From Winogradskyella psychrotolerans RS-3 (GTDB lineage Bacteria; Bacteroidota; Bacteroidia; Flavobacteriales; Flavobacteriaceae): a DNA stretch of 64,000 nt. The position numbers were made by a program, and so were the translations under genes. This document shows, in pieces, positions 9,714 to 17,044 of the stretch. Location of the stretch: the NCBI RefSeq assembly GCF_000427335.1, contig NZ_ATMR01000098.1, forward strand, positions 1 to 64,000. The letters are read 5' to 3'. How positions within the stretch are numbered: position 1 is the first letter of the stretch; each line of letters opens with the position of its first letter. The notes below the pieces were generated by a model that ran no database searches, was not told the origin of the DNA, and saw only the letters and a program-made list of their open reading frames with translations.

Positions 9714-11156
9714 TTAAAACTTTAGTTCAGTTGCTGGAATCCCGAAGTACAATTCGAGAACCTTTAACTTAAATATGTAATCGTATTTAGCACGATTTAA
9801 CTCGATATTAGCATTGTCAAATCTAAGCTTAGATTGGCTAAAATCGAAAGCATTAGTTAAACCAACATCATAACGTTCTTTAGCATAATCGTAAGCTAAT
9901 TCTTGAGACTCTACAGCTAATTTTGCTGCTTCATAAGATTTTAAAGCCCCTTTAGCATCTACATAAGCTTGGTATACTGTAGACTCTAAATCTAATTCCG
10001 CTTGCTCTAATTGAAACTTAGAGCGCTTTAAGTTAATTTTACTTCTTTGAATATTTCCTTTAGTTGTAAATCCATTTAAAATAGGAATATTTAATTGCAA
10101 GCCATAAGAAATACCATCATTTTGATACAATTGATCTACAAAAGGATCCGCACCAAGCACTACTGTATTTGTATTAGGAACCTGACCAACGACAGCTTGA
10201 CCTGTACCTTCAACCGTACCAATTTGTTGTGTAATTATTGGATTATCACTATCTAATTGTTGAATAAATGACGTCGCATCTGTATATCTTGTATCATAAC
10301 CAAAGAAAGCCGATAGCGTTGGGTAATTAGCACTTTTAGAAATCTGTAAATCTTTTTTAGCTAATTCTACATTTTGCTCTGCAATTTTAATTTCAGATCG
10401 TGTTTCTTTAGCTTCTGATACTATTTCTGATACATTTTTTCCCGAAATACCATCGTCTACTATATCGTAGCCTTCATCTTCAATATCAAAATTTTCGTAA
10501 TCCTTGATTAACAATAATTGTGCTAGACTGATTAATGAAATCTGAATACTATTTTCTGCATTTATAATAGATTGTTGCTCACTAGCATCTGTTGCTTTAA
10601 TCTCTAAAAGGTCGCCTCTTGGTAAAGATCCGGCGTCAACTAATTCTTGAGTTCTTTGAATCTGTGCTTTGGTTACTTCATTCTGAGACCTAAAAACCTC
10701 GAGATTAGCCTTATTTAATATCACTTGTAAATAGTTATTAGCTACAAAAAGTGAAATATCGTCTTTCATTTTATCCAAACGATATTGACTTGCTATTTTA
10801 GATATATCTGCGCGCTGTAATTGTCTAAAATTTCTAAGTCCATCAAATAATGTATAACCTACATTAATTCTACCCGTAGCAGATAAAAAGGTGGTGGTTT
10901 GTGCATTATTTGTTACAGGGTTAAAACTTAAACCTGTGTTTTCTGAGACTCCACTACTAGCACTTAGCGATGGTAAAAAATTGCCCTTAGCGGTAAGTTT
11001 ATCAACATCTGCGAGCTCTAAATCTAACTCACTTTGTTTAACAGAAATATTGTTTTCTAAGGCATATTCTAAACACTCTTTTAGCGTCCATTTTTTATTT
11101 TGCCCTTGTACTAAAACCCCAAAAAGAAGCAATACTATTATGATTGGTTTTTTCAT
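9714..11156 (-). CDS. TolC-family outer-membrane efflux protein
   Basis: The 480-residue protein starts with a signal peptide (MKKPIIIVLLLFGVLVQGQ) and then WTLKECLEYALENN, the usual opening of TolC/OprM-type proteins. Two long alpha-helical hairpins (about residues 165-240 and 365-455) frame beta-strand regions, as in the trimeric outer-membrane channel-tunnel. I chose the ATG at 11156; an upstream in-frame start at 11222 would add residues that do not belong to a signal peptide. It exports substrates across the outer membrane with the HlyD-type adaptor encoded 2 bases downstream. Confidence 0.9.
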   Translation of the reverse strand: MKKPIIIVLLLFGVLVQGQNKKWTLKECLEYALENNISVKQSELDLELADVDKLTAKGNFLPSLSASSGVSENTGLSFNPVTNNAQTTTFLSATGRINVGYTLFDGLRNFRQLQRADISKIASQYRLDKMKDDISLFVANNYLQVILNKANLEVFRSQNEVTKAQIQRTQELVDAGSLPRGDLLEIKATDASEQQSIINAENSIQISLISLAQLLLIKDYENFDIEDEGYDIVDDGISGKNVSEIVSEAKETRSEIKIAEQNVELAKKDLQISKSANYPTLSAFFGYDTRYTDATSFIQQLDSDNPIITQQIGTVEGTGQAVVGQVPNTNTVVLGADPFVDQLYQNDGISYGLQLNIPILNGFTTKGNIQRSKINLKRSKFQLEQAELDLESTVYQAYVDAKGALKSYEAAKLAVESQELAYDYAKERYDVGLTNAFDFSQSKLRFDNANIELNRAKYDYIFKLKVLELYFGIPATELKF

Positions 11157-11344
11157 GATGCTTATTGGTCTATGTAATACATGAAGTGTTACACTAAATT
11201 TAAAAAAAATTTTGATTAGCATATATGAATATGCTTATTATTTGATTTTTGGCCTTGTTTAATAGTTTGGTGAAACCCCTAAATCCAATCGATTAATTGA
11301 CTTTACCGTTACTATATTCATAAGACTACAAATTGAAAGAAATG

Positions 11345-11587
11345 TTACAAATTTTGATTTGTACTTTCTGTTTTATCTGGTTTACTGAATTTTCTGTAAA
11401 TAATAAAACCAATAGCACCAACCAAAATATAAGGTACAGCCATTAAGAAAACGATACCATCATTAATACCTTCTGCCATATTTTGATCTTCACCACTTTC
11501 TAAAACAGCTCTACACATAGCGCATTGTGCATTTGTTTTTAGAAAGAAAAATAGAGCGATAATAGACAATAAAATCTTACGTACCAT
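11345..11587 (-). CDS. Small membrane protein with CAMC motif, oxidase locus
   Basis: This 80-residue protein has an N-terminal hydrophobic signal (ILLSIIALFFFLKTNA), directly followed by CAMCRAVLESGED, and then a second membrane segment (IVFLMAVPYILVGAIGFIIY) with a basic tail. I do not recognise a named family. The CxxC placed just after the first membrane segment, and its position as the last gene of the SCO1-DUF420 group, make a role in copper handling or oxidase assembly at the inner membrane plausible, but this is inference. The start at 11587 was chosen over an upstream in-frame start because it gives a proper signal sequence. Confidence 0.75.
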   Translation of the reverse strand: MVRKILLSIIALFFFLKTNAQCAMCRAVLESGEDQNMAEGINDGIVFLMAVPYILVGAIGFIIYRKFSKPDKTESTNQNL

Positions 11588-11589
11588 AA

Positions 11590-12134
11590 TTAAATATAAT
11601 AAGGTGAAATCATAAGGTAAACTACAACGCCAGTTACGGCAACGTATAACCACATCGGAAAAGTAATTTTAGCTATTTTTCTATGACGTTCTATATCATT
11701 AGTGATTCCTCTTACGTAAGTAATTAATACAAAAGGAATAATAACAATAGATAACACAATGTGCGTAATAAGAATAAAATAATAGATATATTTAATCGCT
11801 CCTTCACCTCCAAATTCTGTAGAATCAGAAGTCATATGATAAGCGACATACATCACAAGAAACATAACAGAAGTCCACACAGATGTTGTCATTAGATTTT
11901 CATGAAGTACAATGTTTTTTTCTTAATTGCCATAAACGCAAGTACCAAAAGTATAGCGGTAAATCCATTTATTGTAGCATAAATTGGAGGCAAAAAAGTT
12001 AAAGGTTGAACATCAAAACCTAAATCTTGTAATTTAACTCGAGATAAAATAGCTACGACAACCGGAATAATTATTGATAAAACAATAATCCATTTATTAT
12101 ACTTCTTAGCTTTTACATGATCGACATTATCCAT
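11590..12134 (-). CDS. DUF420 family membrane protein, apparent frameshift
   Basis: Two overlapping frames together make a standard DUF420 protein of about 181 residues. The first (12134 down to 11892) begins MDNVDHVKAKKYNKWII and has two membrane segments. The second continues MTTSVWTSVMFLVMYVAYH, with conserved HMTSDSTEFGGEG and two further segments. One missing base in the T run 11915-11921 separates them; restoring it gives KKKNIVLHENLMTTS. DUF420 proteins accompany cytochrome oxidase genes and are thought to help their assembly in the inner membrane. The start lies 2 bases after the SCO1 stop, indicating coupled translation. Confidence 0.85.
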
Positions 12135-12136
12135 AC

Positions 12137-12904
12137 CTATTCCCTTAATAATTTAGAAATATCTTCTTTTAAAATCGTTATTTCTTGAGAAATTCCATCT
12201 TCATCAACACCTTCAACTTCAGAAATTAATCCATTATAAAAAATCTTAGGGTTTCCAAAATCATCTTTTCTAGATCTTATATAACCTTCTTTATCTATTA
12301 AGGCAAAGTTTCCTGAGTGTTCAAAACCACCTTCTACGCTATCGTCTTTAGCTGTATATAAATTAAACCCTTCATTAGCTAATTTATAGATTTCAGTCTC
12401 ATCACCTGTTAGAAAATTCCAATTAGGGTTCGTTACGTTATACTTTTCTGCATAGGCCTTTAAAACCTCGGGTGTATCTATTTCGGGAGAAATCGTAAAT
12501 GAAGCGATTCCGAAATTCTCTAATCCATCAAATTGATTTTGAACCCCAACCAAATTCCTATTCATTATTGGGCAAATTGTTGGGCAAGTCGTAAAGAAAA
12601 ACTCGACAACATAAACCTTGCCGATATAATCTTCATTTGTAATTGTAATACCATCTTGATTTGTGAAACTAAATGCCGGTACTTTTTTAAGTTCTCCATT
12701 AATTTCTAAATAGACTAAATCACTTTTATTCTGTTTCGCATCCTTTTCATTAGAATGAGAAGTTGAAACATCTTTACTGCGGCTTTCGTCTCTTATAATA
12801 TCACCTTCGCTAACACGATCTATGATTTTAGGAATAAATATAATACCAAATACTAGAATTATAAATGCAATTCCAACATACGAATAATTTGATTTTTTAC
12901 TCAT
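12137..12904 (-). CDS. SCO1/SenC family copper chaperone
   Basis: The 255-residue protein is anchored by an N-terminal membrane helix (about residues 8-27) and has a thioredoxin-like periplasmic domain. The copper-binding motif FFTTCPTICPIMN (CxxxC) is present, and the distal histidine is likely in GGFEHSGNFALIDKEG. SCO1 proteins deliver copper to the CuA centre of oxidase subunit II, or reduce its cysteines. Its first codons overlap the end of the upstream gene by 8 bases, and the DUF420 gene starts 2 bases after its stop. This makes a tight assembly-factor operon for the oxidase encoded in this window. Confidence 0.93.
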   Translation of the reverse strand: MSKKSNYSYVGIAFIILVFGIIFIPKIIDRVSEGDIIRDESRSKDVSTSHSNEKDAKQNKSDLVYLEINGELKKVPAFSFTNQDGITITNEDYIGKVYVVEFFFTTCPTICPIMNRNLVGVQNQFDGLENFGIASFTISPEIDTPEVLKAYAEKYNVTNPNWNFLTGDETEIYKLANEGFNLYTAKDDSVEGGFEHSGNFALIDKEGYIRSRKDDFGNPKIFYNGLISEVEGVDEDGISQEITILKEDISKLLRE

Positions 12905-13616
12905 TATCTTGTTTTAATTCTCTGTTTCTTCTTGTGTCAGAATTCTCAAATTTCCCTTCTCTCTTTTGACGGTATTCTGTAAATAGAATACGAACATCAT
13001 CACTCATCATATTTTTTATTTCTGCTACTTCTATGCTGTTATAAGAATACACACTAAAGACTGGCTTTTTATCTTCTACTTCCTTTTCATCTCGTCCATC
13101 CAATCTGCCACGTTGGCTTAAATCTTTATCTATAATAAACACATCACTGACGGATAAATCTTCACCTAAATTGTCTTCAGACTTTAAAGTATTGTAAAGC
13201 ATTTTTATTTCACCTTCGGTAGCAAAAGCGTAGTGCCAGTATTTTAAATCTTCGTAGGTATTAATCTCTTTTTTTAATGCTTTTATATCCTCTTCTGTAC
13301 CTTTTGGTACTACAATTACAATTTGAAAGTTCTTGAAGCCTTTAAATTTATCATAAACCAATTCCTTAAGATTAGAGGCCGCAATCATTTTATCTAAAGG
13401 TCTTTTCCCTAAAAAACCTAATACTGTAATATGACCTTCTAAGGCAATACTATCGGTTCTATCAGAAGTAAAACCTTCTATATCCGAGACATTATTATTT
13501 ACAATATTTAAGGGATCGTAATTATGCTTTGCAGGATAAAGCATTAATAAAAATGCAACAGGTAAAAAGAATAATATACCAAGAACTACATAACGTTTTA
13601 CTTTGTCTGTTTTCAT
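12897..13616 (-). CDS. Membrane-anchored thioredoxin-like protein of unknown function, oxidase locus
   Basis: The 239-residue product has one N-terminal membrane helix (VVLGILFFLPVAFLLMLY) and a long periplasmic domain. The stretch ITVLGFLGKRPLDKMIAAS, the later FQIVIVVPKGTEED and SVSDVFIIDKDLSQRGRLDG follow the strand order of a thioredoxin/SCO-like fold, but there is no CxxC and no cysteine in the usual place. It overlaps SCO1 by 8 bases and comes after the terminator behind subunit IV. A non-catalytic partner of SCO1 in oxidase assembly is a reasonable guess, not shown. Confidence 0.75.
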   Translation of the reverse strand: MKTDKVKRYVVLGILFFLPVAFLLMLYPAKHNYDPLNIVNNNVSDIEGFTSDRTDSIALEGHITVLGFLGKRPLDKMIAASNLKELVYDKFKGFKNFQIVIVVPKGTEEDIKALKKEINTYEDLKYWHYAFATEGEIKMLYNTLKSEDNLGEDLSVSDVFIIDKDLSQRGRLDGRDEKEVEDKKPVFSVYSYNSIEVAEIKNMMSDDVRILFTEYRQKREGKFENSDTRRNRELKQDNE

Positions 13617-13694
13617 TTTACGAGAACTAAAATCCTTAATTTAATGGGATTAATTACCAACAATTTATCTTAAATTACTGATATACAAAAATAG

Positions 13695-13722
13695 AAAAGG
13701 TGGTTTAGAAAAACCACCTTTT
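13695..13722 (-). terminator. Terminator after oxidase subunit IV
   Basis: AAAAGGTGGTTT (13695-13706) and AAACCACCTTTT (13711-13722) form a perfect 12-bp stem with a 4-base loop. It separates the oxidase subunit genes from the assembly-factor genes. Confidence 0.7.
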
Positions 13723-13772
13723 AATTGTATTTAACACTTTGCGTTAACGCCGTGTAAATGTATGTATTTTAT

Positions 13773-14219
13773 TTAAAAATTATGCTTAATTAAGGCGTCT
13801 TCTCCATTGTAAACATTAAAGACATAACCACCTTCTTGAAGTAAGATAAACATTAAATAGCATATTAGAAAAACAGCTGTCCAAACGATCATTTTTCTCA
13901 TACTACCAGTTTCATCTCTTAAGTGCATAAAATCCCATGCGATATAATAAGCTTTGATGATTGTTAATACGATAAAGATTAGGTTTAATGGCTTCATGTA
14001 AACAATAGGAGATAAAATAATATTACCTATAGTTGCAAAGAACCCACCCTCTAATGGATCCATCCAAGTATGCATAAAAACATCTGGTTTGTATATCCCT
14101 AACACAACCTCTACTACGGTTATAAAAGTTAGAAAAGCTAAAACTCCCCATATCTTTTCTGTGTTAGATTTAAATTTCCAACGTCCTCTAAATATTTCTA
14201 ATTTATGTTCGTGTGCCAT
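13773..14219 (-). CDS. Cytochrome c oxidase subunit IV family protein
   Basis: The 148-residue protein has three membrane segments (about residues 22-44, 68-92 and 108-128), matching the small subunit IV (CyoD/CtaF-like) of heme-copper oxidases. Conserved features include a KIWGVLAFLTFITVVEV segment and a DFMHLRDE loop before the last helix. Subunit IV stabilises the complex in the inner membrane. It is the last oxidase gene of the ctaB-coxIII-coxIII-coxIV unit and precedes the terminator at 13695. Confidence 0.88.
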   Translation of the reverse strand: MAHEHKLEIFRGRWKFKSNTEKIWGVLAFLTFITVVEVVLGIYKPDVFMHTWMDPLEGGFFATIGNIILSPIVYMKPLNLIFIVLTIIKAYYIAWDFMHLRDETGSMRKMIVWTAVFLICYLMFILLQEGGYVFNVYNGEDALIKHNF

Positions 14220-14235
14220 AATTTAATCTTATTTT

Positions 14236-14269
14236 CATGTGTCTTTTATTACGTAATAAAAGACACATG
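14236..14269. repeat. Perfect 34-bp palindrome between oxidase subunit III and IV genes
   Basis: CATGTGTCTTTTATTAC is followed immediately by its exact reverse complement. In mRNA it would form a 17-bp hairpin with no T-tract on the minus-strand side, so it is more likely a processing or stability element, or an operator, than a simple terminator. Confidence 0.7.
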
Positions 14270-14326
14270 CTGTTCGCTATTAACTATTTTATTGAGCGAT
14301 AAAACTTTTTATATGCTCGTTTCTTT

Positions 14327-15328
14327 TTATACTAAATAGAAGAATGTGAATACAAATACCCATACTAAATCGACAAAGTGCCAATACAGACCTACTTTTT
14401 CGACCATTTCATAACTTCCGCGTCGCTCGTAAGTCCCAAGAATTACATTGAAGAATATAATAATATTTATTATTACCCCAGATAATACGTGGAAACCGTG
14501 AAAACCTGTAATGAAGAAAAAGAAGTCGGCAAACAATGTAGTACCGTATTCATTAACTTGAAGGTTAGCACCTTTAACTACTAGCTTACCATTTTCTTTT
14601 ATTTGCTTAAGCGATTCAGCTCTAGATAACACCGTTTTATGACCATTCTCATCTAAAAATTGGTTTCTAACAAGAACATTCTCGTTAGCCTCTAAACCTG
14701 CATATATTTCATTAACAGTATAAAGTGGTAAAGTACCTTCGTCAACAAACCATAGTCCATTTTTACGCTCATGATCAACACGATCACTTGCTTGCGCTAT
14801 TGCTAAATCTTCGATTGAGACACGTTTAAATTTCTCCTCACCATCAACGGTTACATACTCACCAAACTGCAAAATGTTTCCACCTTTAGTTTGAACAGCA
14901 CCATAATCTCCTTGAATAAATGTTGCCCATTCCCATGCTTGAGAACCTACGAATATAGCTCCACCAATAATGGTTAAGAACATATAAATCGTTACTTTGG
15001 CTTTATTCATATGATGACCAGCATCTACTGCTAATACCATAGTTACCGACGACATAATAAGTATAAACGTCATAAATGCCACATATATCATTGGCAATTC
15101 TTGACCATGTAAAAACGGTACGTGTGTAAACACTTCATCCGCAATTGGCCATTCGTTTATAAACTTAAATCTCGAAAAACCATAAGCGGCCAAGAAACCT
15201 GAAAATGTTAATGCATCAGATACAATGAAAAACCACATCATCATTTTTCCGTAACTTGCTTTGAGCGGCTTATTGCCACCACCCCAAGTTTTTTCTTCTG
15301 TACCAGTACTAGCTACTGTAGAATCCAT
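14327..15328 (-). CDS. Cytochrome c oxidase subunit III with a large internal insertion
   Basis: The 333-residue protein has the subunit III helices (motifs SDALTFSGFLAAYGF, HHMNKAKVTIYMF, GFHGFHVLSGV and WHFVDLVWVFVFT). Between the WEWATFI motif and GTTLFADFFFF there is a soluble stretch of about 100 residues (about 140-240) rich in charged residues, not present in minimal subunit III. Subunit III binds lipid and supports proton uptake in the oxidase. A second, shorter subunit III gene lies 37 bases upstream, so the complex probably contains two subunit III-type proteins. Confidence 0.9.
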   Translation of the reverse strand: MDSTVASTGTEEKTWGGGNKPLKASYGKMMMWFFIVSDALTFSGFLAAYGFSRFKFINEWPIADEVFTHVPFLHGQELPMIYVAFMTFILIMSSVTMVLAVDAGHHMNKAKVTIYMFLTIIGGAIFVGSQAWEWATFIQGDYGAVQTKGGNILQFGEYVTVDGEEKFKRVSIEDLAIAQASDRVDHERKNGLWFVDEGTLPLYTVNEIYAGLEANENVLVRNQFLDENGHKTVLSRAESLKQIKENGKLVVKGANLQVNEYGTTLFADFFFFITGFHGFHVLSGVIINIIIFFNVILGTYERRGSYEMVEKVGLYWHFVDLVWVFVFTFFYLV

Positions 15329-15365
15329 AGAATTTATTTAAATTTTTAAGATTGGACAAAAATAA

Positions 15366-15965
15366 TCAAATTATATATCTAAAAAAATATAAAAACAAAA
15401 AGAGCACAAGCCAAAGCATATCTACGAAATGCCAAAAATTGGCAGCTAGTTCAAAACCCAACATATTGTTGGAGTTATACTTTTGTTTAAAATGATTATA
15501 AATTACAACAATCAGACATATTAGACCAGCAATGACGTGCGCTATATGCAATATTGCTATTACATAAATGTAAGACATTGTGATATTACTCGTTGGTCCT
15601 GTAAAATAGTAACCCGACATTATAATTTCACCAAAACCAGCAAACTGACTGTAAACGAATGCAATACCTAATCCTAGGGTAACAAATAACCAGACCGTTA
15701 CCATTTGCATTTTATTTTGTTCTAATGCACGCTTCCCTAAAATAAAAGTTAAGCTACTTAATAAAATAAGTACTAAACTCACAAAAAAGGCATTCGGTAA
15801 TTGAAAATCAATTAACCAATCTTCATTAAGTCGTTGTTTACTACTCACAATAAAAGCACTAATTAAGCCAGCAAATGACATAATTAAAGAACCAATACCA
15901 AACCATAGCATCATCTTTTTAGATCGTGCCTTCTTAACCTGCTGTGTGCCTTGTGTTAAATCCAT
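15366..15965 (-). CDS. Cytochrome c oxidase subunit III (short form)
   Basis: The 199-residue protein has five membrane segments and the subunit III motifs ILHIAHVIAGLI and ANFWHFVDMLWLVLFLFLY. It lacks the soluble insertion seen in the neighbouring 333-residue homologue. It starts directly next to the heme O synthase stop (15966), so the genes are co-transcribed and likely translationally coupled. Paired long and short subunit III genes are a known layout in Bacteroidota oxidase loci. Confidence 0.92.
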   Translation of the reverse strand: MDLTQGTQQVKKARSKKMMLWFGIGSLIMSFAGLISAFIVSSKQRLNEDWLIDFQLPNAFFVSLVLILLSSLTFILGKRALEQNKMQMVTVWLFVTLGLGIAFVYSQFAGFGEIIMSGYYFTGPTSNITMSYIYVIAILHIAHVIAGLICLIVVIYNHFKQKYNSNNMLGFELAANFWHFVDMLWLVLFLFLYFFRYII

Positions 15966-16859
15966 TTATCTTAAAAATTTATCTGCAACATATATAATTT
16001 GCAATAACGTAATATAAAACACACTAGATAGCATGAGTTGTTTTGCTGCTTTTATGGAACGTTCTTTAAATAATCTAATCGCATAAACCAACATTACTAA
16101 ACCAAGTATAAAAACCAGAATAGCCCCTATAATTGATAATTTTAAATCGCCTGTAAATCCTAAAACAGGAATTACAGAGACAATAACCGTCCAAACACTA
16201 TACATTATAATTTGCACAGCAGTTCCTTTATCTGGGTTTCCGGTTGGTAACATATGGAACCCTCCTTTTTTATAATCTTCGTGTAAAAACCAACCTATAG
16301 ACCAAAAATGTGGAAATTGCCAAAAAAACTGAATCGCGAATAAAGTTCCAGCTTCAATACCAAAACTATTACGAGCAGCAACCCAACCTAACATAAATGG
16401 AATTGCGCCAGGCAAAGCACCCACAAACACAGCCAAAGACGTTTTTGTTTTTAAAGGTGTGTAGACACTAGTATATAAAAAGATGGAAATAGCACCATAC
16501 ATGGCTGTTTTAGGATTAATAATATATAATGTAATTAAGCCTAAAATTGTAAATGTAGTTGCGATAATAAAAGCCGTATTTACCGACATTCTACCTGCAG
16601 GAATTGGCCTATTTTTGGTTCTATCCATTAGCGCATCTAAGTCGCGCTCAATGATTTGGTTATATGCATTAGATGCACCAACCATAAAGTAGCCACCAAA
16701 AGCCAATAAAGCAATTGTAGTAAAACTTATTGTTTCTGCTCCAAGAAAATAGCCAGCAATAGAGGAAAAAACTACGCTTAGGGACAAACCCATCTTGGTA
16801 ATTTCCTTGAAATCTGTTATCACAGAAGCTGTTGATATCGAAGATTTTGTATAACTCAA
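15966..16859 (-). CDS. ctaB: Heme O synthase (protoheme IX farnesyltransferase)
   Basis: This UbiA-family membrane enzyme adds a farnesyl group to heme b, making heme O for the oxidase. The prenyl-diphosphate binding motif NQIIERDLDALMDRTKNRP is clear, and the second acidic motif region lies in the loop around WFLHEDYKKGGFHML. About nine membrane helices are present. The frame is open up to a TTG at 16895, but that codon lies inside the promoter -7 box (16893-16900) and cannot be the start. No ATG is found before the internal one at 16793, which would cut into the conserved N-terminus. I therefore place the start at the TTG at 16859; a GTG at 16823 is an alternative. Confidence 0.88.
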   Translation of the reverse strand: MSYTKSSISTASVITDFKEITKMGLSLSVVFSSIAGYFLGAETISFTTIALLAFGGYFMVGASNAYNQIIERDLDALMDRTKNRPIPAGRMSVNTAFIIATTFTILGLITLYIINPKTAMYGAISIFLYTSVYTPLKTKTSLAVFVGALPGAIPFMLGWVAARNSFGIEAGTLFAIQFFWQFPHFWSIGWFLHEDYKKGGFHMLPTGNPDKGTAVQIIMYSVWTVIVSVIPVLGFTGDLKLSIIGAILVFILGLVMLVYAIRLFKERSIKAAKQLMLSSVFYITLLQIIYVADKFLR

Positions 16860-16892
16860 ACTATACGATTTTGTTTCTTTTAAAAGCGACAG

Positions 16893-16923
16893 CAAAGATA
16901 GTTTGAAAATTGATTCTGACCAA
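16893..16923 (-). promoter_or_regulatory. Promoter of the ctaB-coxIII-coxIII-coxIV operon
   Basis: On the minus strand, TTG (16923-16921) is followed after 20 bases by TATCTTTG (16900-16893), a full match to the Bacteroidota consensus. Transcription should start near 16886. Confidence 0.65.
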
Positions 16924-17044
16924 CGTTAAACTTTAGTTTTATTAATATGTAAACTTAGTGTGTATAACGCTTAGCTAAAAGCAGTATTACTAATAGGAAA
17001 TTAAAACAAGTTATATCATCGTAGAGCTTGTAGAGCATCTATTT

